DNA of 64,000 nt from Nostoc sp. PCC 7107 (GCF_000316625.1 NC_019676.1:3366501-3430500), one strand, 5' to 3'. Positions 18,000-27,571 are shown, counted from the first letter of the stretch. Notes: a model not told the origin generated them from the letters alone. Numbers and translations: made by a program.

Positions 18000-18935
18000 T
18001 TATTTGCCCGTGTTTTGCGCCTTTTTATTAAATTCAAATTTCATATCGGTTAGTTTTTCCGATACTTCCCATAGTTTTTTAGCGATCGCTTGGTCTTTGG
18101 ATAACTCGTTTGATTCGACTTTTATTGGATAGCCGCGGATCTCCATAAACCCATTGGGGCCGAAATATTCTGCGCCTTTTAAGCCTGCTTCGGTTGCCGC
18201 CCGCAGGGTTGGTAATGCGCCCATCGTGATGTCTTGAGCAACGATGCCGTTGAGATATTCCACAATGCCACCCGCAGTTCTCTGCAATTCGGTTGCCGTC
18301 CAGCCCGGATGCGAGGCGGTTACAAGTGTGTCGATACTGTGATCTTTTAGTTTGCGGTCGAGTTCGTAGGTGAAATAAAGGTTGGCAAGTTTGCTGTCGC
18401 CGTAGGCTTTCCATTTAGCATAACTTCTCTTTTCCCAATTCAAATCATCGAAATCTATTTTGCCTATATTATGTGCGCCGCTCGAAACATTGACAATTCG
18501 TGAGCCTTTGGTGCTGATCAAAAGTTCCAAAAGCTGTCCCGTCAAAGCAAAATGTCCGAGATGATTAGTGCCGAACTGCAATTCAAAACCGTCCGTCGTT
18601 TTGGCATACGGCGGAATCATCACACCCGCATTATTAATTAGTAAATCTAGATGCAAATAATTTTTCTTAAAGTTTTCAGCGAAATTTTTAACTGATGCTA
18701 AATTCGCCAAATCAAGTTCCATCACCTTTACGTCGGCATCTTGATTCTGTTGCAGAATTTTTGCCAATGCCTTGTTTCCTTTGTCCAAATTGCGAACCGC
18801 AATGATTACAGACGCTTGTTTATTCGCTAAAACCCGTGCCGTTTCATAACCGATGCCGCTGCTAGAACCCGTGACAATTGCTACTCTCCCTTTTTGACTC
18901 AGAATATTTTCCGCGTTCCATTTTTCATTTTTCAT
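18000..18935 (-). CDS. Short-chain dehydrogenase/reductase (retinol-dehydrogenase-like SDR)
   Basis: A 311-residue NAD(P)-dependent oxidoreductase. Seen: the Rossmann motif TGSSSGIG near residue 22, NNAGVM near 105, catalytic Ser in NVSSGAHN and YGDSK with the Tyr-Lys pair near residue 177. The length and NHLGHFALTGQLL place it near the retinol-dehydrogenase/WWOX-like SDRs; the substrate is unknown. Downstream of a TetR-type gene on the same strand, with a palindromic operator between them, so it is probably induced by a small ligand. Lys- and Asn-rich composition and few HIP1 sites hint at recent transfer. Confidence 0.88.
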   Translation of the reverse strand: MKNEKWNAENILSQKGRVAIVTGSSSGIGYETARVLANKQASVIIAVRNLDKGNKALAKILQQNQDADVKVMELDLANLASVKNFAENFKKNYLHLDLLINNAGVMIPPYAKTTDGFELQFGTNHLGHFALTGQLLELLISTKGSRIVNVSSGAHNIGKIDFDDLNWEKRSYAKWKAYGDSKLANLYFTYELDRKLKDHSIDTLVTASHPGWTATELQRTAGGIVEYLNGIVAQDITMGALPTLRAATEAGLKGAEYFGPNGFMEIRGYPIKVESNELSKDQAIAKKLWEVSEKLTDMKFEFNKKAQNTGK

Positions 18936-18952
18936 TTTATTTACTCTCCTAA

Positions 18953-18974
18953 ATTAATCGAATGTTCGTTTAAT
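18953..18974. promoter_or_regulatory. Putative TetR operator in front of the SDR gene
   Basis: Arms ATTAATCGA and TCGTTTAAT around a 4-base spacer ATGT; 8 of 9 positions pair. It shares spacing and core CGA-N4-TCG with the site at 19575-19596, so both are likely bound by the TetR-type protein encoded between them. Confidence 0.7.
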
Positions 18975-18992
18975 TAACTCTTAAAAAAAGAA

Positions 18993-19565
18993 TTAATTCG
19001 TTACTGCATCCCACGCAATTTTATAGGTGGTTTCTAACATTTCTTCATCCAAAATTAAAGCACCACTAAAATGCTCTTTTATCAATCCAGTCAGAGGCGC
19101 AAAGGTAAAAGCGGTAAAAATTTCCAGAGAAATATCCTTAAAAACCTTCTCCTCTTTACCACGATTGAATAAATCTAGCATTGGCTGGAAATAGCTCAAA
19201 CTTTCATCTTTGCAAATGCGGTCAACCATCGGGGAATTAGCAAATTGCTCCGTAAAAGCAAATCTGACCGGATTATTAATCGCGTATTGATAATAATTAT
19301 TCCAGACTATTTTAAAGGCTTGCTCTACCGATAGGTTCTGGTTGACACCTTTCAAAATTTCTGCGCTCATTTCCTGCTTCACTAACAAATATAGTTTATT
19401 AAGAAGATTTTCTTTGTTTTCAAAATAGACATATATCGTTGCGGGTGAAACATTCGCGGTTTTGGCAATTTTCGACATCGAAGTATCAGCAAAACCATTG
19501 GCAGTAATCAGTTCGATTGCCGCATCACAGATGGCTTGATTTTTTTTATTGTCTTTGTGCCTCAT
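18993..19565 (-). CDS. TetR/AcrR-family transcriptional repressor
   Basis: A 190-residue regulator with an N-terminal TetR helix-turn-helix (IELITANGFADTSMSKIAKTANVSPA then TIYVYFENKENLL) and a divergent ligand-binding C-terminal half. The frame is open to 19640, but the ATG at 19565 (MRHKDNKKNQ) starts just before the HTH and leaves the palindromic operator outside the gene. It is upstream of and co-directional with the SDR gene, and near-identical palindromes precede both genes, indicating autoregulation and SDR control. Confidence 0.9.
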   Translation of the reverse strand: MRHKDNKKNQAICDAAIELITANGFADTSMSKIAKTANVSPATIYVYFENKENLLNKLYLLVKQEMSAEILKGVNQNLSVEQAFKIVWNNYYQYAINNPVRFAFTEQFANSPMVDRICKDESLSYFQPMLDLFNRGKEEKVFKDISLEIFTAFTFAPLTGLIKEHFSGALILDEEMLETTYKIAWDAVTN

Positions 19566-19574
19566 AATTTCTAT

Positions 19575-19596
19575 AATAAACGAGCATTCGTTTATT
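19575..19596. promoter_or_regulatory. Putative TetR operator, perfect 9-bp palindrome
   Basis: Arms AATAAACGA and TCGTTTATT are perfectly inverted around GCAT, 9 bases before the TetR start codon. The position would block transcription or initiation of the repressor gene. Confidence 0.8.
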
Positions 19597-19818
19597 GGCA
19601 AGTAAAAAACTTTGATGCTACAAAGCCGAGATCCCTGCAATATATAAGAATTTCCACAAATTTCTATTTTCAGTGAGGATTCTTTAACAACTGTGTAACT
19701 AAATGGCTACTAACACGAGATAATAAGTAGTCTCTACTACCCTTAGCTGTCATCTCGTTGCCGATTACAGAACAATTCTCTGCACAGCCATAGGGTGAAA
19801 TTTTGCCAAGTTTCTTGA

Positions 19819-22800
19819 ATGAGTATGAAAACAGCCACCGAATTACAAACTCGACTGGAGCATTACTACCAGCAAATCAAAACCATCATCCTCACGCGGC
19901 AAAGTCCGATTACTGGTTTGCTACCTGCGAGTACAGCTATCACTGCTCATGGTGATTATACAGATGCTTGGGTCAGAGACAATGTTTACAGTATTTTGGC
20001 TGTTTGGGGTTTGGCGCTGGCGTACCGCAAAGTTGATGAAGATAAGGGACGCACTTACGAACTAGAACACAGCGTGATTAAGCTGATGCGTGGGTTGCTA
20101 TTTGCGATGATGCGACAGGCACATAAAGTTGAGCAGTTTAAACATACTCAGTCACCTTTAGATGGCTTACACGCCAAATATAATACGGCGACGGGCGATA
20201 TTGTCGTTGGTGATGATGAGTGGGGACATTTACAACTTGATGCCACATCTATATTTATCCTAATGTTGGCGCAAATGACCGCTTCAGGATTGCCGATTAT
20301 TTATACGATTGATGAAGTAAACTTTGTGCAGAACTTGGTTTACTACATTGGACGAGCTTACCGCACACCCGATTACGGCATTTGGGAACGGGGTAATAAA
20401 ATCAATCATGGTAGTGCTGAGTTAAACGCTAGTTCTGTAGGAATGGCGAAAGCAGCACTAGAAGCCATAAATGAACTAGATTTATTTGGGGTGCGGGGAA
20501 GTCAAGCATCGGTAATTCATGTGCTACCTGATGAAATTGCCCGCGCCAGAAGTACCTTAGAATCGTTATTACCGAGAGAATCTGCATCTAAAGAAATTGA
20601 TGCGGCACTGTTGAGTATTATTAGTTATCCGGCTTTTGCCGTGGAGAATGTCGAATTACGCGATTCTCCCAAGGAGACGCTACGCGAGCGCACTTTTAAC
20701 GATATCATCAACAAACTCCAAGGCAAATACGGCTGTAAACGCTTCTTGCGTGACGGACATCAAACTGTTTTAGAAGATAACCAGCGCTTACATTACGAAC
20801 CTTGGGAATTAAAGCAATTTGAGCATATCGAATGTGAATGGCCGTTATTTTTCACTTATTTACTACTTGATGGCTTATTTCGGAATGATCAAAAACAAAT
20901 TCAACAATACCAAGAACTTTTAACATCATTATTAGTAGAACGCGATGGCTATTATTTATTACCAGAACTATATTATGTCCCAGCAGACAACATAGAAGCA
21001 GAAAAGTTAGCACCCCAAAGTCAACCACGATTACCGAATGCAAACATCCCTTTGGTGTGGGCGCAAAGCTTATATTTTCTCGGACAAATGTTAAGTGAAG
21101 GTTTACTGGCTGTGGGTGATATTGACCCATTAGGTAGACATTTATCTATGGGAAAAACCCGCGAAGCCCTGGTACAAATTGCCTTATTAGCCGAAGATGA
21201 TGACTTACAAGCAAAACTAGCAGTTCAGGGAATTGAAACCCAAACCCCCAAGCAAGTAGAACCAATTCAAGTTAGACAAGCTGGGGAATTATCAACTATT
21301 TATACTCAAATTGGCCGCAATGATAAACTCGGTTTAACTGGGCGACCAGTAAGAAGATTGCGGAGTTTAACTACATCCCGCATCTTTCGGATTTGTGGGG
21401 AAACAGTAGTATTTTTGCCATCATTTTTAGATGCTCAACAGTTTTATTTAACTCTTGATTACCATTTTTTAGTTGATCAAATTAGAAGCGAACTTGCTTA
21501 TATTCAACAATATTGGAGTGATTTAGGTCGTCCGATTTTAACTTTAATGTTGACACACACCATGTTAGAAATTGGTGCGGAAGCATTACTCGAACTGATG
21601 CAGGAACTCAAAGATGGTGTTTGCAATGGTGTGCGTGTCAAATTAGGTAGACTGAATCAGTTAATGCTGACAGGTGCGATTCAAAGAATTGATTTTTTGC
21701 AAGATGCCGAATTTTATCACTCAGCAATGCAAGATGCTGCGCCACATTGCCATTATTTGGCTTATCATCCCGGCAAAAGTTGGCGCTTAGGGCATACCCA
21801 AGAATTTCAAATGGAGTGCCAAACTAACTTAGGATTTTTATTGTCTGCTTTGCGGGCTTCGGAAAATCTTTATGAGCAAATTGAGTTATTGCAGACATTA
21901 ACTCGCTTGCAAGGATTAGAATGTGACACCGGGTTTGCTGGCCCCCACCCTCGCGTGACAGTCGCTAATTTGCTGGATGAAGTTTACACCAAAGCCGGCG
22001 ATTTAGGACTCTGGGCGGTAGTGCGTCGGGCGGCCGGGTTGTTACAGATGGTGGATATTGGTTTATCAGATGCTGTTACTAGTATTTTGGTGCGTGGTAA
22101 GCAGATAGCTGTAGGGAGAGCGTACAGCGAAGCATCATTGATTACTGTACCCATGCCTCATAACGAAATTACTGAGAAAATCAAGCATTTTTGTCGTGAA
22201 GATATCCGCGATCGCGTTCTCACACAAGAAATCTTACTGTATCTTGGGACTCTAATTCGTTCGGAAACAGAATTATTTCAAGGACTGCTAACTTTACGCG
22301 TTGGTTATCTCATCTTATTAATTACCAGCGAACTAGCACAAGAATTGCGCGTTACCCAAGATGAAGCCTACGAAAAGTTAATGGAACTTTCGCCCTTTGA
22401 AATCAAAATGCGCTTACGTCAGGTATTAACTGGTTATACAGGAGTGAGTAACTTGTTGCGCCAACAGGAATCATTGCACGTTAAGCAAAAAGAAAGCGAT
22501 ATTGAATGGGTGGTGCTACCCACAATTGCAGAAGAAATCGAAGTACCTACTGGTGGTTGGCGACGTTTCCGCCAAGCGGAGGGGGCTGTTAACCGGGTAC
22601 CCAAAAACTTTTTTCAGCAAGTTTGGCTGTTGATGAAACATTGCAAAGGCTTAGTAATTGGGGATAAATTAGAGCGCCGTAATCGTTTAGATAGTGAATT
22701 GATGTTATCGGAAATGACGGCTGGCGAAAAGAACTTTGCGCTGCGAGTTGAGCATTTATTAAATAAAATCGAAGCGCCAGAATATCGCCAAGTTAATATT

Positions 22801-23055
22801 GAAGCATTAATAGAATTAGGCGCGATCGCATCTAAAAACCCCAGCTTGCAAATTGAAGAATATATTGTGTTAGATGTGTTAATTGGCCATGCTGTGCGCT
22901 TGGCGTGGTTAGATGCACACCCAGAACGCAGCGATCGCTATGATGAAGATAAAGCAAATGCGTGGCGATCTTTCTACAATACTTCACCCCAAGATTGCGC
23001 GACTTATATTCTTAAAGCTTTCAGATTCTTGACAGAGTTTGTCAGAGAACATTAA
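19819..23055 (+). CDS. GH15 / phosphorylase-kinase-alpha-like protein
   Basis: A 1078-residue protein of the glycoside hydrolase 15-like superfamily, closest in layout to the alpha/beta subunits of eukaryotic phosphorylase kinase. The (alpha/alpha)6-barrel start shows SPITGLLPASTA and GDYTDAWVRDNVYSILAVWGLAL, then IWERGNKINHGSAELNASSVGMA and EPWELKQFEHIECEWPLFF. The C-terminal half is helical and resembles the PhK regulatory region. Whether it hydrolyses glucans or is regulatory cannot be decided. In-frame repeat sequence (GGAGACGCTACGCGA, 20673-20687) encodes part of a surface segment around residue 285. Start ATG 19819; a second ATG is two codons on. Confidence 0.8.
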   Translation: MSMKTATELQTRLEHYYQQIKTIILTRQSPITGLLPASTAITAHGDYTDAWVRDNVYSILAVWGLALAYRKVDEDKGRTYELEHSVIKLMRGLLFAMMRQAHKVEQFKHTQSPLDGLHAKYNTATGDIVVGDDEWGHLQLDATSIFILMLAQMTASGLPIIYTIDEVNFVQNLVYYIGRAYRTPDYGIWERGNKINHGSAELNASSVGMAKAALEAINELDLFGVRGSQASVIHVLPDEIARARSTLESLLPRESASKEIDAALLSIISYPAFAVENVELRDSPKETLRERTFNDIINKLQGKYGCKRFLRDGHQTVLEDNQRLHYEPWELKQFEHIECEWPLFFTYLLLDGLFRNDQKQIQQYQELLTSLLVERDGYYLLPELYYVPADNIEAEKLAPQSQPRLPNANIPLVWAQSLYFLGQMLSEGLLAVGDIDPLGRHLSMGKTREALVQIALLAEDDDLQAKLAVQGIETQTPKQVEPIQVRQAGELSTIYTQIGRNDKLGLTGRPVRRLRSLTTSRIFRICGETVVFLPSFLDAQQFYLTLDYHFLVDQIRSELAYIQQYWSDLGRPILTLMLTHTMLEIGAEALLELMQELKDGVCNGVRVKLGRLNQLMLTGAIQRIDFLQDAEFYHSAMQDAAPHCHYLAYHPGKSWRLGHTQEFQMECQTNLGFLLSALRASENLYEQIELLQTLTRLQGLECDTGFAGPHPRVTVANLLDEVYTKAGDLGLWAVVRRAAGLLQMVDIGLSDAVTSILVRGKQIAVGRAYSEASLITVPMPHNEITEKIKHFCREDIRDRVLTQEILLYLGTLIRSETELFQGLLTLRVGYLILLITSELAQELRVTQDEAYEKLMELSPFEIKMRLRQVLTGYTGVSNLLRQQESLHVKQKESDIEWVVLPTIAEEIEVPTGGWRRFRQAEGAVNRVPKNFFQQVWLLMKHCKGLVIGDKLERRNRLDSELMLSEMTAGEKNFALRVEHLLNKIEAPEYRQVNIEALIELGAIASKNPSLQIEEYIVLDVLIGHAVRLAWLDAHPERSDRYDEDKANAWRSFYNTSPQDCATYILKAFRFLTEFVREH
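20661..20690 (+). repeat. Genomic repeat inside the GH15-like gene
   Basis: GGAGACGCTACGCGA (20673-20687) is the exact reverse complement of TCGCGTAGCGTCTCC in the intergenic palindromic repeat at 49138-49152. It is in frame and encodes SPKETLRERT. Confidence 0.65.
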
Positions 23056-23087
23056 ACCCACATTCCGCAAATGAAGGGTTTGGGAAA

Positions 23088-23116
23088 GGGTGTAGGTATT
23101 ACAAAGCCCTACACCC
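23088..23116. terminator. Hairpin between convergent genes
   Basis: Arms GGGTGTAGG (23088-23096) and CCTACACCC (23108-23116) form a perfect 9-bp stem in the 85-bp spacer between two convergent genes. There is no strong T-run on either side, so its role as terminator is tentative. Confidence 0.5.
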
Positions 23117-23140
23117 ATATACCCAGCCTTGTAATATTGC

Positions 23141-23776
23141 TTATCGCAAATTAGCTGGTACTTCTTTTGGCACTACCCAATAGTAAATAGTCTTTCCATC
23201 TACTTGTAGTGTTTGTTGTGGTTTCCAGTCGCCCATATCAAAAGCGTGAGAAACAATTCTGGTACCCGGTTTGAGTTTTAATAATTCGGGGCGAAGTTTT
23301 TGGTTAACTTCGGGTAGTAGATACAGTGTGATGACAGTCGCTTCACTCAAATCAGTTTGGAATAAATCTTGCTGACGGAATTTTACTCGGTCTGTGACTC
23401 CGGCTTTTTGGGCGTTGGCGTTAGCTTCTTGAATCCGTTCGGGATTAATATCTATACCTACGCCGCGTGTACCATACTTTTGTGCTGCTGTCACGACAAT
23501 TCGGCCATCACCACTCCCCAGGTCATAAAGCACATCATTTTTACCTACCTTGGCTACTTGCAACATAGCATCAACTACAGGCTGTGGTGTTGGTACATAA
23601 GGAACATCACCAGGGCGTTCTTGAGGTTGTGTTGTTGTCGGTGCTTCAGTTTGAGCCGTTAAAATAGGCGGTTGCACTTCTGCTGCTGAATCTTGTTGTT
23701 GGGCGGTGCATCCGGCAATTGCCAAAGTGGTGACACTCACACCTGTAATTAATGAAAGCAGAATTTTTTTAAACAT
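23141..23776 (-). CDS. SAM-dependent methyltransferase domain with lipoprotein signal
   Basis: A 211-residue protein. The N-terminus has a signal peptide ending in a lipobox, LAIAGC (Cys 22), followed by a Gln/Thr/Pro-rich linker (about 25-58) and a class I methyltransferase fold with motif I VLYDLGSGDGRI, GVGIDINPERI and RQQDLF. Homologues in other bacteria are annotated as methyltransferases of unknown target. An exported SAM enzyme is odd, since SAM is cytoplasmic: either the domain has another role or the signal faces inward. The gene is convergent with the GH15-like gene and 41 bp downstream of the permease. Confidence 0.82.
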   Translation of the reverse strand: MFKKILLSLITGVSVTTLAIAGCTAQQQDSAAEVQPPILTAQTEAPTTTQPQERPGDVPYVPTPQPVVDAMLQVAKVGKNDVLYDLGSGDGRIVVTAAQKYGTRGVGIDINPERIQEANANAQKAGVTDRVKFRQQDLFQTDLSEATVITLYLLPEVNQKLRPELLKLKPGTRIVSHAFDMGDWKPQQTLQVDGKTIYYWVVPKEVPANLR

Positions 23777-23817
23777 GAATCTACTCCTAAAGCAAAAATA
23801 GGTGAATGTTGAATGAA

Positions 23818-25173
23818 TTACGTTCTATTTTGGCGGTAACGATTCCACAGCAATAGCGGAATACCTGCGGCTACAACTAAAACCCCCACACCAGCGCCCA
23901 CTCCGGTATACGCCAAGCTGGAATAAAGTAAGTAGCCGCACATCGCACAAAATAATAATGGTGTCAAGGGATAAAATGGGACGCGGAATGGTCGCTGAAT
24001 TTGCGGTTCTCGGTGGCGTAGCACTAGCAGCGAGATACCGGAAAGTAAAAAGAAAAACCAAAATATCGGGGCGGTATAGTCCACCATTGTTTCAAAGCCT
24101 TTGCGGGTGAACGTACCTAACAAAACCAACGCCAAAGCGATCGCAGCTTGCAATAATAAAGCATAACTAGGTGTGCTTGGACGTTGCCGCCAGTGTCCCA
24201 TAAAACCGAAAATGGCAAAATCCTGTCCTAAAGCGTAATTAGTCCGCGCCCCAGTAAATAAAGTAGCGTTCAGTGCGCCCAAAGTGGAAACTGCAATCAA
24301 CAAACTGATAAACCAAGCGCCCGGTTCACCCCAAAACGCCCGCATTAAATCAGCCGCTACAGCTTGGGAATTGGACATATTTGTTAACCCCAATCCCCGC
24401 AGATAAGCTAAATTAATTAGCAAGTAAATTACAGTAATTGTGCCAATACTCCAAAGCAGCGATCGCACAATATTGCGTTGACGATTTTGAATTTCGGCAG
24501 AAATATAAGCGGCTTCATTCCAACCGCCATAAGACAACAAGACAAACACCATTGCTAGTCCCCAAGTTCCTGTTGCGGTAGATTCTACAGCCGTGGGAGC
24601 ATTTGGCGTAATAGTTAAGCCAATTAACACTACTAGCAACAAACCGAGAACTTTCGCCACCGTCAGTAAGTTTTGCGTCCACTTACCTTGTTGTAAGCCG
24701 ATAATATTTAACGCAGTTAAGAATGCGATCGCCATTGCGGCATAAATCGAAGTTGAAAAGTTTCCTAACTGCCAAATTTGCGAAGCATAGTCACCAAAAA
24801 CAAACGCCAATAAAGCAATTGAGCCAGTTTGAATCACTGTCATTCGCGCCCAAGCAAATAAAAAGGCAACTTCTCGCCCAAAGGCACGTTTGAGATAATA
24901 ATAAACTCCACCTACATCAGGATATGTTGTGGCTAACTCTGCGTAGCACAATGCACCTACCAGAGAAACCAATCCCCCAATCAACCAAAACAGCAGTACA
25001 GCAAAACTGCTTCCTGCTTGGGTTGCTACTAAAGCAGGAGTTTCAAAAATTCCTGCACCAATTACAATACCGACAATCAACGCTACAGCATCTGATAGTG
25101 TCAGTGATGCCTTGGGTGCTGCTTCCGTAGTTGCTAAACCTTCAAGTAATTTGTACTTTTCATGTCTACTCAC
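23818..25173 (-). CDS. APC-family amino acid permease
   Basis: A 451-residue inner-membrane transporter with about 12 hydrophobic segments. The first is SLTLSDAVALIVGIVIGAGI and contains the APC family's GxGIF motif (GIVIGAGIFETPAL), followed by GGLVSLVGALCYAELATTYP. It is probably an amino acid or amine transporter; substrate not deducible. The start is chosen as GTG at 25173 because CAGGAG lies five bases before it; the open frame continues to 25227 without a better site. The downstream methyltransferase gene is close enough to be co-transcribed. Confidence 0.88.
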   Translation of the reverse strand: MSRHEKYKLLEGLATTEAAPKASLTLSDAVALIVGIVIGAGIFETPALVATQAGSSFAVLLFWLIGGLVSLVGALCYAELATTYPDVGGVYYYLKRAFGREVAFLFAWARMTVIQTGSIALLAFVFGDYASQIWQLGNFSTSIYAAMAIAFLTALNIIGLQQGKWTQNLLTVAKVLGLLLVVLIGLTITPNAPTAVESTATGTWGLAMVFVLLSYGGWNEAAYISAEIQNRQRNIVRSLLWSIGTITVIYLLINLAYLRGLGLTNMSNSQAVAADLMRAFWGEPGAWFISLLIAVSTLGALNATLFTGARTNYALGQDFAIFGFMGHWRQRPSTPSYALLLQAAIALALVLLGTFTRKGFETMVDYTAPIFWFFFLLSGISLLVLRHREPQIQRPFRVPFYPLTPLLFCAMCGYLLYSSLAYTGVGAGVGVLVVAAGIPLLLWNRYRQNRT

Positions 25174-25303
25174 ATCGACTCCTGCTCGGTATTGAGTGTA
25201 ATGAGCAATGTTGTGAAAAAATATCAATTACTTTTGATAGTGCGGGATAAATATGACATAAAAGTGACAACCATCGTCATTTTTCATCTTTTGTGAATAA
25301 TAA

Positions 25304-25336
25304 AGATCACCGACTTCTTAAAGAAGTCGGTGATCT
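25304..25336 (-). terminator. Terminator of the RppAB-like operon
   Basis: A perfect inverted repeat, GATCACCGACTTCTT / AAGAAGTCGGTGATC, 16 bp per arm. On the minus strand it is followed by TTATTATT, 25 bp after the kinase stop codon. Confidence 0.85.
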
Positions 25337-25360
25337 GAAGTGCTTGATTTTTATTTACTC

Positions 25361-26629
25361 TTAAAGTGGCAATTTAATTTGAAATATAGAACCCTTATCT
25401 AGTTCGCTTTTTACACTCAGATGACCGTTATGTGCTTCAATAATCTGTTGAGCGATCGCTAATCCCAAACCAAAACTATTTGCAGAATTTGTTTGATGTT
25501 GTTCTACTCGATAAAACTGTTCAAAGATATGTGGTAAATCTGTTGCAGCAATTCCAATACCATTATCTTTTACTTCAATAATTGCCTGATTGTATTTAGT
25601 AAATAAACGTAACTCTACCAATCCCCCTGGCGGAGTATACTTACAGGCGTTACTCAGCAAATTAATCACAGCTAAACAGATTAATTCGTCATCTAAACGC
25701 ACCATAATTGGAGATTCTGGTAAATCACTCTTGAGGTTTAAATGTTTAGCGGCAGTCTTCACTGATGGGGAGTTTAATACTTCCTTCAGTAAGTCTCTCA
25801 AGTCAATTTTTTTTAATGATTCTGGAGTTAAACACCCTGTGCGGCGTGCCAGAAATAATAAATTGCCAATCAATGTATTCATCGATTTAGCTACATCTGC
25901 AACTTTTTCTAGACGCAGATGTTTACTAGCACTATCTTCCATTGGGGCGAGTAAGCCAACTTGAGCATTACTCAAAATTGCCGCCAAAGGAGTGCGTAAT
26001 TCATGGGAAGCATGGGCTGTAAAGCGTTCAAGTTGTCTGTAACTTAGTTGGATGGGTTGCATGGCTATGCCGCTGAGAAACCATCCAGTTAAACTTGTGA
26101 TTCCTAAAGCAATGAATACCGTTGATATTAATAAAAGTAAAAATCTATCGAGTAATTCTTGCACACGAGTCATGGGCATTGCCATTTGCAGATAGCCAAT
26201 TAATTCACCTTTATGCTTCACTGGCAAGGTAATTTCCCGTAACCAAATAACTCCATCTAAATTATCGATAATTTTTAATGTTTGATAGGCAAATGTTTGG
26301 TTTAATTGTTCTTGTGGCATCTGCCCAAAGTAACGTTTTAATTTGCCCTTGGGGTCGTACCAACGAGCATAAAAAATTTCACTATCTGCTGCTGGTGGGT
26401 TATTTCCTAACACTGGTAAATGTTTGAGAAATAATTTTTTTTCTCCTTGGTAAATTTTGTACTGTACACCTGCGGTAATTACTCTAGATTTTTTGTATAA
26501 AAATAGGTCAATAACCTCTAACTGCTGGACTGATTCTTGATAATAAAGAATCCCAGCAAAAATTACGAGAATGCTACCCATTGAGAGAGTGAACCAACTA
26601 GCCAAGTTACGGCGGCTACGGTTGAACAT
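25361..26629 (-). CDS. rppB: Sensor histidine kinase, RppB-like
   Basis: A 422-residue membrane kinase. A first membrane segment (about 13-30), a 115-residue periplasmic part, a second segment (about 165-190), then HisKA with HASHELRTPLAAI and an HATPase with N box INLLSNACKYTPPGG, DNGIGI and GLGLAI. No clear HAMP. It follows its response regulator by 11 bp in one operon. Layout and sequence resemble the Synechocystis RppB/NrsS type of kinase, known for redox or nickel sensing; the stimulus here is unknown. Confidence 0.82.
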   Translation of the reverse strand: MFNRSRRNLASWFTLSMGSILVIFAGILYYQESVQQLEVIDLFLYKKSRVITAGVQYKIYQGEKKLFLKHLPVLGNNPPAADSEIFYARWYDPKGKLKRYFGQMPQEQLNQTFAYQTLKIIDNLDGVIWLREITLPVKHKGELIGYLQMAMPMTRVQELLDRFLLLLISTVFIALGITSLTGWFLSGIAMQPIQLSYRQLERFTAHASHELRTPLAAILSNAQVGLLAPMEDSASKHLRLEKVADVAKSMNTLIGNLLFLARRTGCLTPESLKKIDLRDLLKEVLNSPSVKTAAKHLNLKSDLPESPIMVRLDDELICLAVINLLSNACKYTPPGGLVELRLFTKYNQAIIEVKDNGIGIAATDLPHIFEQFYRVEQHQTNSANSFGLGLAIAQQIIEAHNGHLSVKSELDKGSIFQIKLPL

Positions 26630-26640
26630 AACTCAAAAAT

Positions 26641-27327
26641 TTAAACGTTATTTTTTTGATCAGGATTAAGACGATAGCCCATCCCATAAATAGTTTCTAG
26701 CCAATCTGCTACATCTAGCAACTGTAAACGCTGGCGCAAACGCCTGACTAAGGCTGTTGTTGCATTACTTTCTGGTTCACTACCCCATTCCCATAAAGCT
26801 TGTTCAATTTGATCGCGGCTTAAAACTTGATATGGATGACGCATCAAATATTCTAGTAACTGAAATTCGCGGGTAGATAACTCTACTTTTGTTTCATCGC
26901 GTTCGACAATCTGTGTGGAAATGTGCAATTTTAGATTTGCAAGTTGGAGTTCCTCACCTTGCCAAATAGGCGATCGCCTACCTAAAGCCCGCACTCGCGC
27001 TAATAATTCAAATAAATCTGTCGGTTTGACTAAATAATCATCTGCACCAGCATCTAAGCCCGTGACTTTTTCCGCAGTGGTATCTTTTGCCGTCAAAATC
27101 AATACAGGAGAGGTTTTCCCTGCTTGGCGATATTGCCGACATAAATCTAAGCCACTGATTTCTGGTAGCATCCAGTCTAATATCAATAAATCATAGTCTC
27201 GCTGGGTAATTGCCCACTGAGCGATCGCGCCGTTTTCTAAACCATCTACAATATGTCCAGCTTGAGACAATGCTGTTTGCAAGGGTTCTAATTGGGCTGT
27301 GTCATCTTCTACCAGGAGTATTCGCAT
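26641..27327 (-). CDS. rppA: OmpR-family response regulator, RppA-like
   Basis: A 228-residue regulator: receiver with LLVEDD, phospho-Asp in LLILDWMLPEISG and YLVKPTDL, and a winged-helix domain ending in ETIYGMGYRLNP. First gene of a two-gene operon with the kinase, from the ATG at 27327. The sequence is close to the cyanobacterial RppA/NrsR group as I recall it. The symbol is given at family level only; target genes are unknown, and the region upstream shows no obvious direct-repeat box. Confidence 0.82.
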   Translation of the reverse strand: MRILLVEDDTAQLEPLQTALSQAGHIVDGLENGAIAQWAITQRDYDLLILDWMLPEISGLDLCRQYRQAGKTSPVLILTAKDTTAEKVTGLDAGADDYLVKPTDLFELLARVRALGRRSPIWQGEELQLANLKLHISTQIVERDETKVELSTREFQLLEYLMRHPYQVLSRDQIEQALWEWGSEPESNATTALVRRLRQRLQLLDVADWLETIYGMGYRLNPDQKNNV

Positions 27328-27510
27328 GGTTAGGTAGTATCAGTTTTTCCACGCTTGATTGTAGGAAATCTGACTCAGTAAAACTTCTGCCATCAGTGAG
27401 ATTTTTGCCAAACTAGATCATCAGCCACTGGATAGTAGGGGAGTTAACTTTCTGGCGATCGCTAAATTTGAAATTAATGCCAAGCCTAATTTACTACATC
27501 TTTCTATGTT

Positions 27511-27546
27511 AAAAAAATATCCCCTGTTCGGTTTGACAAACAGAGG
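27511..27546 (-). terminator. Terminator of the DUF1232 gene
   Basis: Arms CCCCTGTT (27521-27528) and AACAGAGG (27539-27546) pair with one G-U. On the minus strand ATATTTTTTT follows. It lies 25 bp after the stop at 27572. Confidence 0.75.
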
Positions 27547-27571
27547 ATTGATGTATTTTTTTGTAAAAAAA

